A stretch of 64,000 bases of DNA from Zoroaster sp. YZ-2022 (GCA_029582265.1 CM055835.1:14935498-14999497), one strand, 5' to 3'; positions 29,150 through 41,044 are shown, numbered from the stretch's first letter. Translations and numbers: made by a program. Notes: generated by a model not told the origin, from the sequence alone.

Positions 29150-31510
29150 GATAAATCAAATTTTAATATTAAAAAAATCATATCTCAACAACCACAAGAG
29201 GTAAATTCACAATTTTTGCACCATTGTACAGATCGTTAATTTTCAAAAAATATTTACAAAAAGGTGACCCCAATTTGACCTTACTTTCTGTCCAAACCGG
29301 AAGTCAAATTTTAATAATTACAAAATTCATATCTCAACAACCACAAGAGGTAAATTGACATTTTTTGCACCATTGTATAGATTGTTAATTGTCAAAAATA
29401 TTTACACAAAGGTGACCCCAATTTGACCTTTACTTCCTGTCCAAACCGGAAGTCAAAGTATAATAATAAAAACAATCATCCACCAGAGGTAAATTCACAA
29501 TCTTTGCACCATTGTACAGATCGTTAATTGTCAAAACAATTTTACACAAAGGTGACCCCAATTTGACCTTTACGCCGTCCCGAACACCTCGTGTTTGTCA
29601 ATACAAACACCAATCTCTAGTTTTGTTTTTTTTACTTCTTCTCCCCGACGTCTGTCCGCAAAAAAACACAAACTTGCAAACTTCACATGAACTTGAAACT
29701 TGGCATGTACTTAGAACTTAACAAGTAGATGAAACTCGAGTTGTGAGTGACCCCAATTTGACCTTACTTCCTGTCCAAACCGGAAGTCAAAGTTAAATAA
29801 TAAAAAAAATCATATCTCAACAACCACAAGAGGTAAATTCACAATTTTTGTACCATTGTACAGATCGGTAATTGTCAAAAAATATTTACAAAAAGGTGAC
29901 CCCAATTTCACCTTACTTCCTGTCCAAACCGGAAGTCAAAATTTAATATTCAAAAAAATATTATCTCAACAACCACAAGATGTACATTGACATTTTTGCA
30001 CCATTGTATAGATTAATTGTCGAAAAATATTTACACAAAGGTGACCCCAATTTGACCTTACTTCCTGTCCAAACTGGAAGTCAAAGTTTAATATTTCAAA
30101 AAATTATATCTCAACAACCACAAGAGGTAAATTGAAAATTTTTGTACCATTGTACAGATCGTTAATTGTCAAAAAATATTTACAAAAAGATGACCCCAAT
30201 TTGACCTTACTTCCTATCCAAACCGGAAGTCAAAGTTTAATATTTAAAAAAATCATATCTCAACAACCACAAGAGGTAAATTCAGTTTTTGCACTATTGT
30301 ACAGATTGTTAACTGTCAAAAATATTTACAAAAACATGACCCCAATTTGACCTTTACTTCCTGTCTAAACCGGAAGTCAAAGTTTAATATTAAAAAATAA
30401 TAATCAAAGTTTCTTTAAAAACATTCTGACGTCATCATCACTGCCCTGACAAAACTCGAACACCTATGTGTTTGTAATATCACAAACACTGCCGTCTAGT
30501 TTTTTTAGGTGTTCGGGTATGTGCCCGAAACACCTCTTGTTTTTGTTCGGTTTTTTTCTTCTTTTTTTTTTACTTCTTCTCCCCAACTTGTCCGCTAACA
30601 AAAGCATACTTGCCAAGTTTAAAAAACCTTCAAACTTCACACATAGTTAGACCTTAACTTGTAGATGAAACCTAGTGACGTCATGATGACGTCAAGCCCA
30701 CATACGTAATGACCCACATTCAGTGTATGTTCACATTGTGCGTTAGAAATTCTAACTATAGAGGGCGCTATACAACTTTAGTGGTCTTTACCATCAGTGC
30801 AGAATTATTAATTCGTCTTACTCCTATCAAGAGCAAGGCTCCTATGCCAAGTTTAGCGTGAAGTTTTCCGTTACGCTATTCGAAAAGGTGACCCCAATTT
30901 GACCTTACTTCCTGTCCAAACCAGAAGTCAAAGTTTAATATTTAAAAAAAATCATATCTCAACAACCACAAGAGGTAAATTCACAATTTTTGTACCATTG
31001 TACAGATCGTTAATTGTCAAAAAATATTTACAAAAAGATGACCCCAATTTGACCTTACTTCCTGTCCAAACCGGAGGTCAAATTTTAATATTTAAAAAAA
31101 TCATATCTCAACAACCACAAGGGGTAAATTCACAATCTTTCCACCATTGTATAGATTGTTAATTGTCGAAAAATATTTACACAAAGGTGACCCCAATTTG
31201 ACCTTACTTGCTGTCCAAACCGGAAGTCAAAGTTTAATATTTAAAAAAATCATATCTCAACAACCACAAGAGGTAAATTGAAATTTTTTGCACCATTGTA
31301 CAGATCGTTAATTGTCAAAAAATATTTACAAAACATGACCCCAATTTGACCTTTACTTCCTGTCCAAACCGGAAGTCAAAATTTAATATTAAAAAAATAA
31401 TAATGCAAAGTTTCTTTAAAAAACATTCTGACGTCATCATCACTGCCCTGACAAAACTCGAACACCTATGTGACTGTAATATCACAAACACTGCCGTCTA
31501 GTATATTTTT
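29150..31510 (-). repeat. ~150-bp repeat arrays, inverted, with array-edge sequences between
   Basis: Three blocks in the opposite orientation to 2060-3590: 29150-29575, 29745-30400 and 30885-31400. Each ends in edge sequence with CGAACACCT and CTGCCGTCTAG or CAATCTCTAG. The blocks at 30400-30490 and 31390-31500 are near-identical, so whole segments were duplicated. Confidence 0.9.
30507..30535. repeat. Hairpin at array edge, second copy
   Basis: AGGTGTTCGGGT pairs with (G)CCCGAAACACCT around a short loop; same hairpin as 3702-3730 in inverted setting. Confidence 0.75.
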
Positions 31511-32405
31511 GTTTTTATCAAAATCACAAGGGGTAAGCCTTGTAATTATATATTTCTGTTTTCATCAAAATCACAAGGGGTAAGCCTTGTAATGATATAT
31601 TTTTGTTTTCATCAAAAATCAAAAGGGGGAAGGCTTGTAATTATATATTTTAGTTTTTATCAAAATCACAAGGGGTAAGCCTTGTAATGATATATTTTTG
31701 TTTTTATCAAAATCACAAGGGGTAAGCCTTGTAATGATATATTTTAGTTTTTATCAAAATCACAAGGGGTATACCTTGTATTTATATTTTTTTGTTTTTA
31801 TCAAAATAACAAGGGTAGGCCTAAGTCTTGTATTTATACATATTATTTTATCAAAATCACAAGGGGTAAGCCTTGTAATGATATATTTTTGTTTTCATCA
31901 AACCACAAGGGGTAGATTTGTAATGATATATTTTTTCCATCAAAATCACAATGTAATGACATATTTTTGTTTTTATCAAAATCACAAGGGGTTAGCCTTG
32001 TATTTATATATTTTTGTTTTTTATCAAAATCACAAGGGGTTAGCCTTGTATTTATATATTTGTTTTTATCAAAATCACAAGGGGTTAGCCTTGTATTTAT
32101 ATATTTGTTTTTATCAAAATCACAAGGGGTTAGCCTTGTATTTATATATTTTTGTTTTTATCAAAATCACTTCTAATGATATATTTTTGTTTTTATCAAA
32201 ATCAAAAGGGTTAAGCCTTGTAATGATATATTTTTGTTTTCATCAAAATCACAAGGGGTAAGCCTTGTAATGATATATTTTTGTTTTCATCAAAATCACA
32301 AGGGGTAAGCCTTTTATTTATATTTTTTTGTTTTTATCAAAATCACAAGGGGTAAGCCTTTTATTTATATATTTTTGTTTTTATCAAAATCACAAGCCTT
32401 GTAAT
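31503..32405 (+). repeat. ~47-bp tandem repeat field, block A
   Basis: About 19 units of ATATTTTTGTTTTTATCAAA plus ATCACAAGGGGTAAGCCTTG plus TAATGAT or TATTTAT. Each unit contains ACAAGG/CCTTGT, a six-base-pair stem around GGTAAG. Long frames reading FLSKSQGVSL are repeat translations. Confidence 0.95.
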
Positions 32406-32419
32406 GATATTTTTTTTTT

Positions 32420-33030
32420 TACATTTACAATTTTGAGAAAAACAAAAATATATAAATACAAAGCTTACCCCTTAGAAATTTTGATAGAAACAAAAATATG
32501 TCATTACAAGGCTAACCCTTTGTGATTTTGATGAAAACAAAAATAAATAAATGCAATGCTTTATACCCCTTGTGATTTTGACGGAAACAAAAATATATAA
32601 ATACATGGCTTATCATTGTAATTTTGATAAAAACAAAAATATTTAAATGCAAGCCTTACCCCCCTTGTGATTTTTATAAAAACAAAAACATATAAATAAA
32701 AACAAAAATATATATAAAAAACATACATATTTACAAGGCTTACCCTCTTGTGATTTCGATGAAAAAATATGCATAAATACAAGGCTTACCCCTTGTGATT
32801 TTTAGAAAACAAAAATATATAAATACAAATCACGTTGGATCATGGTTCGAGACTAATTGGTGTTGACCAACGACCTCCTTTTGTTCTCCTCTATTGCTCT
32901 GACCGAGGATCTATTGTCCGAGGATCTATATAAAACCAACCCAGGACATAACTGACAACAGTGAAAGAATTGTTCCCTTTTGTTAAACGAATATGTACAT
33001 GAACATGAAGAATTTAAAAAAAATTAAAAG
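32420..33030 (-). repeat. Inverted ~47-bp units plus unique tail, copy 1 of a segmental duplication
   Basis: Units point the other way (CAAGGCTTACCCCTTGTGAT). The unique tail (CACGTTGGATCATGGTTCGA, ACCAACGACCTCCTTTTGTT, AAACGAATATGTACATGAAC) recurs at 36414-37000 with ~95% identity. Confidence 0.85.
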
Positions 33031-33110
33031 ACCTACAAAATTAATGAGCATTCCCTGTATTTTTCCATCACATCAAATGATGATAAATCTCCTTTCATTA
33101 CGGACAGTCA

Positions 33111-33190
33111 GGTGAAGCGGTGGTCTAACGGATTAGACGCTTGACATCCGTGCGGGCGATCCAAGTTCGAGTCCCGTCTGTGTTCTTTTT
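33111..33190 (+). tRNA. tRNA-like sequence (pseudo-tRNA or SINE head), copy 1
   Basis: Box A-like TGGTCTAACGG at 33121-33131 and box B-like AGTTCGAGTCC at 33164-33174 are correctly spaced, and a TTTTT terminator follows at 33186. The T stem has mismatches and the acceptor arms do not pair convincingly, so I do not call an anticodon. Duplicated at 35282. Confidence 0.4.
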
Positions 33191-33340
33191 CTTTTATTGC
33201 GTAGTAATACAATGCAAACCCTTTATTTAAGTAGGTTTATTTTAACCTGTCTAATACCAACTGGAAGTGTCAATCGCGGGACTTCCAGAGCTGGGACGCA
33301 CCGGTTCGAAGCCCTAGAACAGACCTAATTCAGGGACATG

Positions 33341-33760
33341 GCAGTTGCGGCAGCAGCAACGGTTTGGGGGCCGCCATGTCTCTCCCCTATTCGATAGTTG
33401 GTTACGGTGCGGGAAAGTAAAGGAGGGACCGGGGGTCTGCCGATTCCCCCAGAAGGGTGCTAAGGTGGTTATCACGCTGGGTTCGCCTAGAAGATTCAAC
33501 GCTCCCCAATGCCTGGTCATTACCTCTGACTAACTTTCTGCAAAAATTAGTTTTGAAAAATGAAATGAATTACTATTATTTTGTTTTATAATTGACTCAC
33601 TCACAAACCATGTCACTTTACGCTTTGTCCCTTATTAACATACAGCTGTTTTATTGCATTCCCCACAAATACTGACAAACTACTACACGGCTTACCCCTT
33701 GTGATTTTTGATGAAATATTTTTTTTTTAAAGCTTACTCATTGTGCCACTGAATAAATAG
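33341..33760. repeat. Unique ~400-bp block, left arm of a large inverted duplication
   Basis: Contains a GC-rich core (TTTGGGGGCCGCCATGTCTC, TAAGGTGGTTATCACGCTGG) and a tail with ACAGCTGTTTTATTGCATTC. The whole block recurs inverted at 37330-37725, about 3.6 kb away, with high identity. Confidence 0.8.
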
Positions 33761-34169
33761 GGAGATGGGGATACCTCCTTGTGATGTTGAAGAGAGAGGG
33801 AGAAAAAAACTAAAAACTATTATTTTAATCAAAATTACGAGAGGTAAGCTGTGTATTTATATAAATAAAAAAAATATATATATATCATTAGGCCTACAAG
33901 GCTTTTTGATTTTGATAAAAACAAATATATATATACACAAGGGGTAAGTGTTTTAGTTTTTTCTCCCTCTCTCTTCAAAATCATCAGGAGTAAGCCTTGT
34001 ATTTTCCCCCTAAAAGTAGTAAGTTCCCAATATCAACACGTAATAAGCCAAATCATCTCACTAAGCGGTAGTGAAGATAATTTCGAGAAGTTCTCCGTCT
34101 CCCAGTCTATTAATTAGCAATAGTAAATAATAAAGCATGACATGTTTTTTCCATTAACAAAATCATCAA
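33761..34169. other. Decayed ~47-bp repeat and unique DNA
   Basis: Scattered half-units (CAAGGCTT, GGTAAGC) and AT-rich sequence. No gene seen. Confidence 0.5.
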
Positions 34170-34577
34170 CAGTATAAAAAGCCTTGTATTTATATATTTT
34201 GTTTCCATCAAAATCACAATGGGTAAGCCTTGTATTAATATATTTTTGTTTTTCTAAAAATCACAAGCCTTGTATTTATATATTTTTGTTTTTATTCATA
34301 TGTTTTTGTTTTCATCAAAATCACAAGGGGTAAGCCTTGTATTTATATATTTATGTTTGAATCAAAATCACAAGGGGTAAGCCTTGTATTTATATATGTA
34401 TGTTTTAATCAAAATCACAAGGGGTAAGCCTTGTATTTATATATTTTTGTTTTAATCAAAATCACAAGGGGTAAGTCTTGTATTTATATATTTTTGTTTT
34501 AATCAAAATCACAAGGGGTAAGCCTTGTATTTATAATTTTTGTTTTAATCAAAATCACAAGGGGTAAGTCTTGTATT
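34170..34577 (+). repeat. ~47-bp tandem repeat field, block B
   Basis: About eight units in plus orientation (ATCACAAGGGGTAAGCCTTG), leading directly into the 12-bp array. Confidence 0.93.
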
Positions 34578-35215
34578 TGGTGTCTTTTTTGGTGTCTTTT
34601 TTGTGTGTCTTTTTGGTGTCCTTTTTGGTGTCTTTTTTGGTGTCTGTCTTTTTTTGTCTTTTTTTGTGGTTTTTTTTGGTGTCTTTTTTGGTGTCTTTTT
34701 GGTGTCTTTTTTGGTGTCTTTTTTGGTGTCTTTTTTGGTGTCTTTTTTGGTGTCTTTTTGGTGTCCTTTTTGGTGTCTTTTTTTGGTGTCTTTTTTGGTG
34801 TCCTTTTTGGTGTCCGTTTTGGTGTCCTGTCTTTTTTGGTGTCCTTTTTGGTGTCTTTTTTGGTGTCTTTTTTTTGGTGTCTTTTTTTGGTGTCCTTTTT
34901 GGTGTCCTTTTTGGTGTTCTTTTTTTGGTGTCTTTTTTTGGTGTGTCTTTTTTGGTGTCTTTTTTGGTGTCTTTTTTGGTGTCTTTTTGGTGTCCTTTTT
35001 TTTGGTGTCCTTTTTTTTGGTGTCTTTTTTGGTGTCTTTTTTTGGTGTCTTTTTTTGTGTCTTTTTTGTGTCTTTTTTGGTGTCCTTTTTTGGTGTCTTT
35101 TTTGGTGTCTGTCTTTTTTGGTGTCTTTTTTGTGTCTTTTTTGGTGTCTTTTTTGGTGTCTTTTTTGGTGTCCTTTTTGGTGTCTGTCTTTTTTGGTGTC
35201 TTTTTTGAAAATCAA
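34578..35215. repeat. 12-bp array (GGTGTCTTTTTT)n, long copy
   Basis: About 50 units of GGTGTCTTTTTT with 10-14 base variants. One strand is G/T/C, the other AAAAAAGACACC. Both strands give long frames (KTPKK / FLVSF) because the unit is a multiple of three; they are not genes. Confidence 0.97.
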
Positions 35216-35404
35216 TGAGCATTCCCTTTACTTTTTCCATCACATCAACGATGATAAATCTCCTTTCATTGCAAATAGTCAGGTGAAGCGGTGGTATAAT
35301 GGATTAGACGTTTGACATCCGTGCAGGCGATCCCAGTTCGAGTCCCGTCTGTGTTCTTTTTCTTTTATTGCGTAGCAATACAATTCGAACCCTTTATTTA
35401 ATGT
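35216..35404 (+). repeat. Second copy of the 33050-33245 segment with tRNA-like sequence
   Basis: Shares TGAGCATTCCC, TTTTTCCATCACATCAA, GATAAATCTCCTTTCATT and the tRNA-like region with 33050-33245. It sits directly after the 12-bp array, whereas copy 1 does not. Confidence 0.8.
35282..35360 (+). tRNA. tRNA-like sequence, copy 2
   Basis: Same box A (TGGTATAATGG) and box B (AGTTCGAGTCC) and TTTT terminator as copy 1, with substitutions in the D and T stems. Confidence 0.4.
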
Positions 35405-36105
35405 ATTGTAATGACATATTTTTGTTTTCATCAAAATCAAAAGCGATAAGCCTTGTAATGATATATATTGGTTTTTATCAAAACAAAAGGGCTAAGCCTT
35501 GTAATGATATATTTTTGTTTTTATCAAAATCACAAGCCTTGTATTTATATATTTTTGTTTTTATTCATATGTTTTTGTTTTCATCAAAATCACAAGGGGT
35601 AAGCCTTGTATTTATATATTTTTGTTTTAATCAAAATCACAAGGGGTAAGCCTTGTATTTATATACTTATGTTTGAATCAAAATCACAAGTATTTATATA
35701 CGTATGTTTTAATCAAAATCACAAGGGGTAAGCTTTGTATTTATATATTTATGTTTGAATCAAAATCAGAAGTGGTTAGCCTTGTATTTATATATTTTTG
35801 TTTTAATCAAAATCACAAGGGGTAAGCCTTGTATTTATATACTTATGTTTGAATCAAAATCACAAGTATTTATATATGTATGTTTTAATCAAAATCACAA
35901 GGGGTAAGCCTTGTATTTATATATTTATGTTTTAATCAAAATCACAAGGGGTAAGTCTTGTATTTATATATTTTTGTTTTAATCAAAATCACAAGGGGTA
36001 AGTCTTGTATTTATATATTTTTGTTTTAATCAAAATCACAAGGGGTAAGCCTTGTATTTATAATTTTTTGTTTTAATCAAAATCACATGGGGTAAGTCTT
36101 GTATT
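35405..36105 (+). repeat. ~47-bp tandem repeat field, block C
   Basis: About 15 units with TATTTATATATTTTTGTTTT spacers; some units lack the GGGGTAAGCCTTG half. Confidence 0.93.
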
Positions 36106-36415
36106 TGGTGTCTTTTTTTGGTGTCTTTTTTTGGTGTCTTTTTTGGTGTCCTTTTTGGTGTCTTTTTTGGTGTCCTTTTTGGTGTCTGTCTTTTTTGGTG
36201 TCTTTTTTGGTGTCTTTTTTGGTGTCCTTTTTGGTGTCCTTTTTTTGGTGTCTTTTTTTGGTGTCTTTTTTGGTGTCTTTTTTTGGTGTCTTTTGGTGTC
36301 TTTTTTGGTGTCTTTTTTGGTGTCTTTTTTGGTGTCTTTTTTTGGTGTCTTTTTTGGTGTCTTTTTTTGGTGTCTTTTTTGGTGTCTTTTTTGGTGTCTT
36401 TTTTGGTGTCTTTTT
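36106..36415. repeat. 12-bp array (GGTGTCTTTTTT)n, short copy
   Basis: About 25 units, preceded by the same TAAGTCTTGTATTTGGTGTC junction as the long copy, so array and junction were duplicated together. Confidence 0.97.
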
Positions 36416-37015
36416 AATATATAAATACAAAGCTTACCTCTTGAAATTTTGATAGAAACAAAAATATGTCATTACAAGGCTAACCCTTTGTGATTTTGAT
36501 GAAAACAAAAATAAATAAATGCAATGCTTTATACCCCTTGTGATTTTGACGGAAACAAAAATATATAAATACATGGCTTATCATTGTAATTTTGATAAAA
36601 ACAAAAATATTTAAATGCATGCCTTACCCCCCTTTTGATTTTTATAAAAACAAAAATATATATAAAAAACATACATATTTACAAGGCTTACCCTCTTGTG
36701 ATTTTGATGAAAAAATATGCATAAATACAAGGCTTACCCCTTGTGATTTTTAGAAAACAAAAATATATAAATACAAATCACATTGGATCACGGTTCAAGA
36801 CCAATTGGTGTTGACCAACGACCTCCTTTTGTTTTCCTCTATTGTTCTGATCGAGGATCTATTGCCCGAGAATCTATATAAAACCAACGCAGGACATAAC
36901 TGGCAAAAGTGAATGTATTATTCCCTTTTGTTAAACGAATATGTACATGAACATGAAGAATTGAAAATAAATTAAAACTTTTAATAAAAGACCTACAAAA
37001 TTAATTAGAAGCCCT
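36416..37015 (-). repeat. Copy 2 of the 32420-33030 segment
   Basis: Nearly identical to 32420-33030 including the unique tail; ends at AGAAGCCCTAGAACAGACCT, which also occurs near 33310. Confidence 0.85.
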
Positions 37016-37019
37016 AGAA

Positions 37020-37330
37020 CAGACCTAATTCAAAATTACAAGGGGTACCGGGTAAGTCTTGTAATTATATATTTTTGTTTTCATCAAACCACAAGGGGTA
37101 GACTTGTAATGATATATTTTTTCCATCAAAATCACAAGGGGTAAGCCTTGTATTTACATATTTTTGTTTTTTATCAAAATCACAAGGGGTAAGCCTTGTA
37201 TTTATATAATTTTGTTTTTATCAAAATCACAAGGGGTAAGCCTTGTAATGATATATTTTTGTTTTTATCAAAATCACAAGGGGTAAGCCTTGTATTTATA
37301 TATTTTTGTCTCCCAATCTATTTAGAGGCA
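37020..37330 (+). repeat. ~47-bp tandem repeat field, block D
   Basis: About six units in plus orientation (ATCACAAGGGGTAAGCCTTG). Confidence 0.9.
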
Positions 37331-37725
37331 CAATCAGTAAGCTTTAAAAAAAATATTTCATCAAAATCACAAGGGGTAAGCCGTGTAGTAGTTTGTCAGT
37401 ATTTGTGGGGAATGCAATAAAACAGCTGTGTTAATAAAGGAAAAAATGTAAAGTGACATGGTTTGTGAGTGAGTAAATTTTAAAACAAAATAATAGTAAT
37501 AAAAATTATTATATTTTTTTTTTCAAAATTAATTTTTGCAGAAAGTTAGTCAGAGGTAATGACCAGGCATTGGGGAGCGTTGAATCTTCTAGGCGAACCC
37601 AGCGTGATAACCACCTTAGCACCCTTCTGGGGGAATCGGCAGACCCCCGGTCCCTCCTTTACTTTCCCGCACCGTAACCAACTATCGAATAGGGGAGAGA
37701 CATGGCGGCCCCCAAACCGTTCCGT
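37330..37725. repeat. Right arm of the ~400-bp inverted duplication
   Basis: Reverse complement of 33341-33760; the match ends near CCCCCAAACCGTT at 37710-37725. Confidence 0.8.
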
Positions 37726-40194
37726 TTGTTTAAAAAGTTTACTTTTGATTGTGTAAAACCATGTGACTGATTCATGCACAAGCACTATGGTATAATGCAA
37801 TGTACGTTTGTGTAGGTCTAAACGTACATAAACCTGATGTTTCATTGCTACAATAGTAAATGATGGATGTAGGTTTACTTATTATTAAAAATGCCTTATT
37901 TCTGCAATATGATTTTCATGACCATTTTGAGGGTTTTAGAAAACTTGCATGTTTTATAAATGTTAAGTGATTGTTTATTGATCATTGATAATTCTAAGCT
38001 ATTGGATAATAATAGTTTTCATAAAAGCTAGTAAATGTATGCCACATTTTTAGCAAAAGTCATGTGACAGTTGCACATGAGTTTGGATCAAATGCTGGAT
38101 AGTTTTTTGGCATTGATAAGATTTGTGAAATGGAACTTAGTAGAGTTTACTATTGTATACATGTTTATTGTTTGCTCTCAGGCCTCGTCTCGGGCTTCTG
38201 CTATAGTCTCAAGGACTCAGCTATAGTCTCAGTATAGCTCAAGCTCAGCTCATTGGTTCCATTACACCACAGACGGAGTCATTTCTTCACTGCTTGTTGC
38301 TGTGGACATCGACAGTTAGCCGGACGCGGATTTTCGTATGGACTCTGACACTTTGTATCCTTTACTATTGAACTTTGTTGAACTCATCTGACTCATCGGA
38401 TTGGACTCATCGGATTGAACTGATCAGATTGAACTGATCAGATTGAACTCTAAGATTGAACTCTAAGGAAGTCTCATTGATTCAAATAAAGATCCAGGAT
38501 CCTGGTTATAGTTGTTTATCGGTACCATAATTTCTTGTATTAAAGTTTTCTTGTATTAGAGTGTGTAATTCATCTTTGCTAGTGTGAAGAGGAATAAAAT
38601 AATTCTCAATTTGTTTTCAAAAACAAGACGCGCTGAGTTGTTCTCTGTGTGTGTTACATACATGTATTTGTTTACATCAATATCACAAAGTTTTCTTGCA
38701 TTTTTTCTCTTCAACATTAAGGGGAAGCCTTGTAGGCCTATTGTTTAAAATGAAATTTTATCAAAAGCACAAGGGTCTTGTCATTGTTTTTATATATTTG
38801 GTTTCATAAAAATCACAAGGGATAAGCCTTGTAATTTTATTCAATTTTTTTCTCATCAAAATCACAAGGGATAAGCCTTTTAAGTTTTTTTCCCAGATCA
38901 AGGGGGAAACATCACAAGGGGGTATTCTTTTAGTTTACAAAAGGTGTTTAGCCTTGTATTTTTTTTCTCGAAAATATATCATGGGAGAAGCCTCATAGTT
39001 TGTTCCCAAAATCAAGATAGGCCCTCAATTTTCCCCAAGATCACATGGTTCTCCTTGAAGAAAAAAATCTCACTTAGCGACAGTTGATATACGAGTTGTC
39101 TGATAAGATTCTTTTCAGAACCTGTTCCTCACCCAGCGATAGTTGAGATAAACACCATAATGTTACCACAAACCGAAATTATATGAATACTCCACCATAC
39201 AAAGCCTTAAATCTTATGTTGTTGGTTCAACAATATTTTCTTCTCACATGGGGTAAGCCTTTTAGTTTTATATTTTATTAATGTTATTTAATAGTCTTTT
39301 ATTACAATATAAAAAATAAAAATAAAAAAATGGATTACCCACGTGTTGGCAAAATAGTGTCTGTCCATAAATTCACAAACTTGTTGGTATTTTTGATTGA
39401 CATAATTTGTCGGTTCATTTGAGTTTTGTGTCGGTAAATTAACCCCACCCCCACTGTTTAAAATCCTGATGAAAACAAATTATACAAAACTATAATGCTT
39501 ACACTTGTGATTTGACGATTTTGTTGATGGAAATATTAGGATTTCCCTTGTGATTTTGATGCAAAACATATTCACAAGACTCACACTTTTGATTAACACA
39601 ATTTACAGAATACAAGATTTAGCCCTTGTGTATTCGATGAACAAAATTGTGATTTTGATGAAAATTTGTTTATTAACTACACGGCTTGTGATTTTGATGA
39701 AAATAAATTAGGCTTACTCCTTGGATGATTTTGCCGCCGAGTAGATTGGGAGACGGGGACTGCTCTAAATTATCTTCACTGCCGCCGAGTGAGATGAGTT
39801 GACTGTGTTGATTGTGGGAACTTACTACAAGACTTGCCCCTTTGTTAACTTTGAGGGAAAAATACAAGACTAACCCCATATGAGATTTAAGCCATTGCCG
39901 TACCAACTTTGGAATGCCCGTCCAGCTGCTAATTAAAGACCTGATGGGTGACAATGAAGCATGAACTTATTGCAAGACTTGAGCACTGAGTTTGAAATGC
40001 TGAAGTTAAAGTTGAAATATGAAAATAGATTCAACATGATGAATGGGAAAACATACGCAGTAATTTGGGAGTAATCTTTGGGAGGAAATTTTCAAGGCTT
40101 ACCCTCTTGTAATTTTAGAGGGAAAAATACAAGTTTTTCCCCTTGTAATTTTGTGAATTTTGTGAACTTTTTGGCCCGTGGGATGGTCCATAGG
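37726..40194. other. Repeat-rich intergenic DNA, no gene seen
   Basis: 37726-38670 is unique-looking with short GAACTGATCAGATT repeats near 38400-38465. 38670-40150 has decayed ~47-bp units (CACAAGGG, AAGCCTTGT in both orientations). The segment ATTGGGAGACGGGGACT...GATGAGTTGACTGTGTTG near 39745-39820 recurs near 41110-41190. Confidence 0.5.
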
Positions 40195-40413
40195 CAGCGG
40201 CGGCACCAGACCTGTTAAACTGGGGGGGGGGGGGGTGGGGGGGGGGCGGCAAGCTTAAATGTAAGGGGGGGCAAACATTAATCTTTAATGTAATTTTATA
40301 CTGCTGAAAAAGCATTGACTTACCATCGGGGAAAAAATGGGGGCGGGGGCAAACAAAAATAACCGGGGGAATTTTCCCCCCTTAGCCCCCCCCCCCCCGT
40401 AGCGCCGCCACTG
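40195..40413. mobile_element. hAT-type MITE with perfect 8-bp target duplication
   Basis: 219 bases with ends CAGCGGCGGCACCAG and (reverse complement) CAGTGGCGGCGCTAC, each followed by a long G run. TCCATAGG lies on both sides (40187-40194 and 40414-40421). CAG ends plus an 8-bp duplication are diagnostic for hAT. Too short to code; mobilised by another element. Confidence 0.88.
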
Positions 40414-41004
40414 TCCATAGGTTCCCACCAGAACTTTTCATGCGGTAAAAAAATAATAAACGAATAATTTGTGAAAAAATAAGTAAAAGAGGGGTAAATT
40501 AGATTTGTTTAAATACCGTTTGTTTATCTGTCTGTTTGGGTGTCATCGTGGTATTCTTAATTTCAATACCACCCCCCACTTTTCGACATAGATTTGTACG
40601 CCACCGATTACAAGGCTTACCTCTAATTTTAGTTTAAAATAAAATAAAAAATAGATCACACTCTTGAAAACTACTCAAATATTTTATTATATAACTCATG
40701 TAAGACAGCAAATGTTGCTTTATAATATTAAAGATAAGGTATGGAGATAGTAATTAATAAAGCATTTAAAAAACAAATTCAAATGTGAACCTTACTTGGT
40801 AGTAAAGCAGATGAACTAAGCTTATTAATCTTGGCTAGAAAACCATCTGTACGATCGAGGTGCTGTTATTTTAAGTTGAGTGTGATAATTTACATTTCGC
40901 ATTTAGGAAGAGTACTCGTTCTTAAATTCCTCCGATTAGAATGAATACAATAAATTCATCTTCAATAATTCTTTAATGACCTTAGTTGAAACTTGAGGTT
41001 ACAA

Positions 41005-41044
41005 CTCGACGTTTCGATCGGTATGCTCTGATCGTCTTCAGGAG
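41005..41044 (-). mobile_element. Hammerhead-like Penelope relic, second copy
   Basis: Minus strand: CTGAAGA, GATCAG/CCGATC around AGCATA with one mismatched pair, GAAAC, GTC. Only about 60 bases of similarity to the copy at 1797-1836. Confidence 0.45.

Noticed and set aside
31698..32261. Open frame with repeated FLSKSQGVSL
   Set aside because: It is a translation of the ~47-bp tandem repeat and breaks wherever unit length varies.
33111..33190. Functional tRNA gene
   Set aside because: Boxes A and B and a terminator are present, but T-stem and acceptor pairing fail; kept only as tRNA-like.
33341..33540. U1 snRNA pseudogene
   Set aside because: Only a short AAGGTGGTT-type match; the 5' splice-site-pairing end and Sm site are not found in order.
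34499..35315. Long open frames rich in KTPKK or FLVSF
   Set aside because: They translate a 12-bp simple repeat on both strands; no start context, domain or splice support.
31503..37330. CRISPR-like array of repeats with hairpins
   Set aside because: Units are contiguous without unique spacers, orientation flips, and the genome is eukaryotic.
37750..38665. Possible solo LTR (TGT...ACA ends, AATAAA inside)
   Set aside because: No matching target duplication, no second copy in the window, and no primer-binding or protein sequence.
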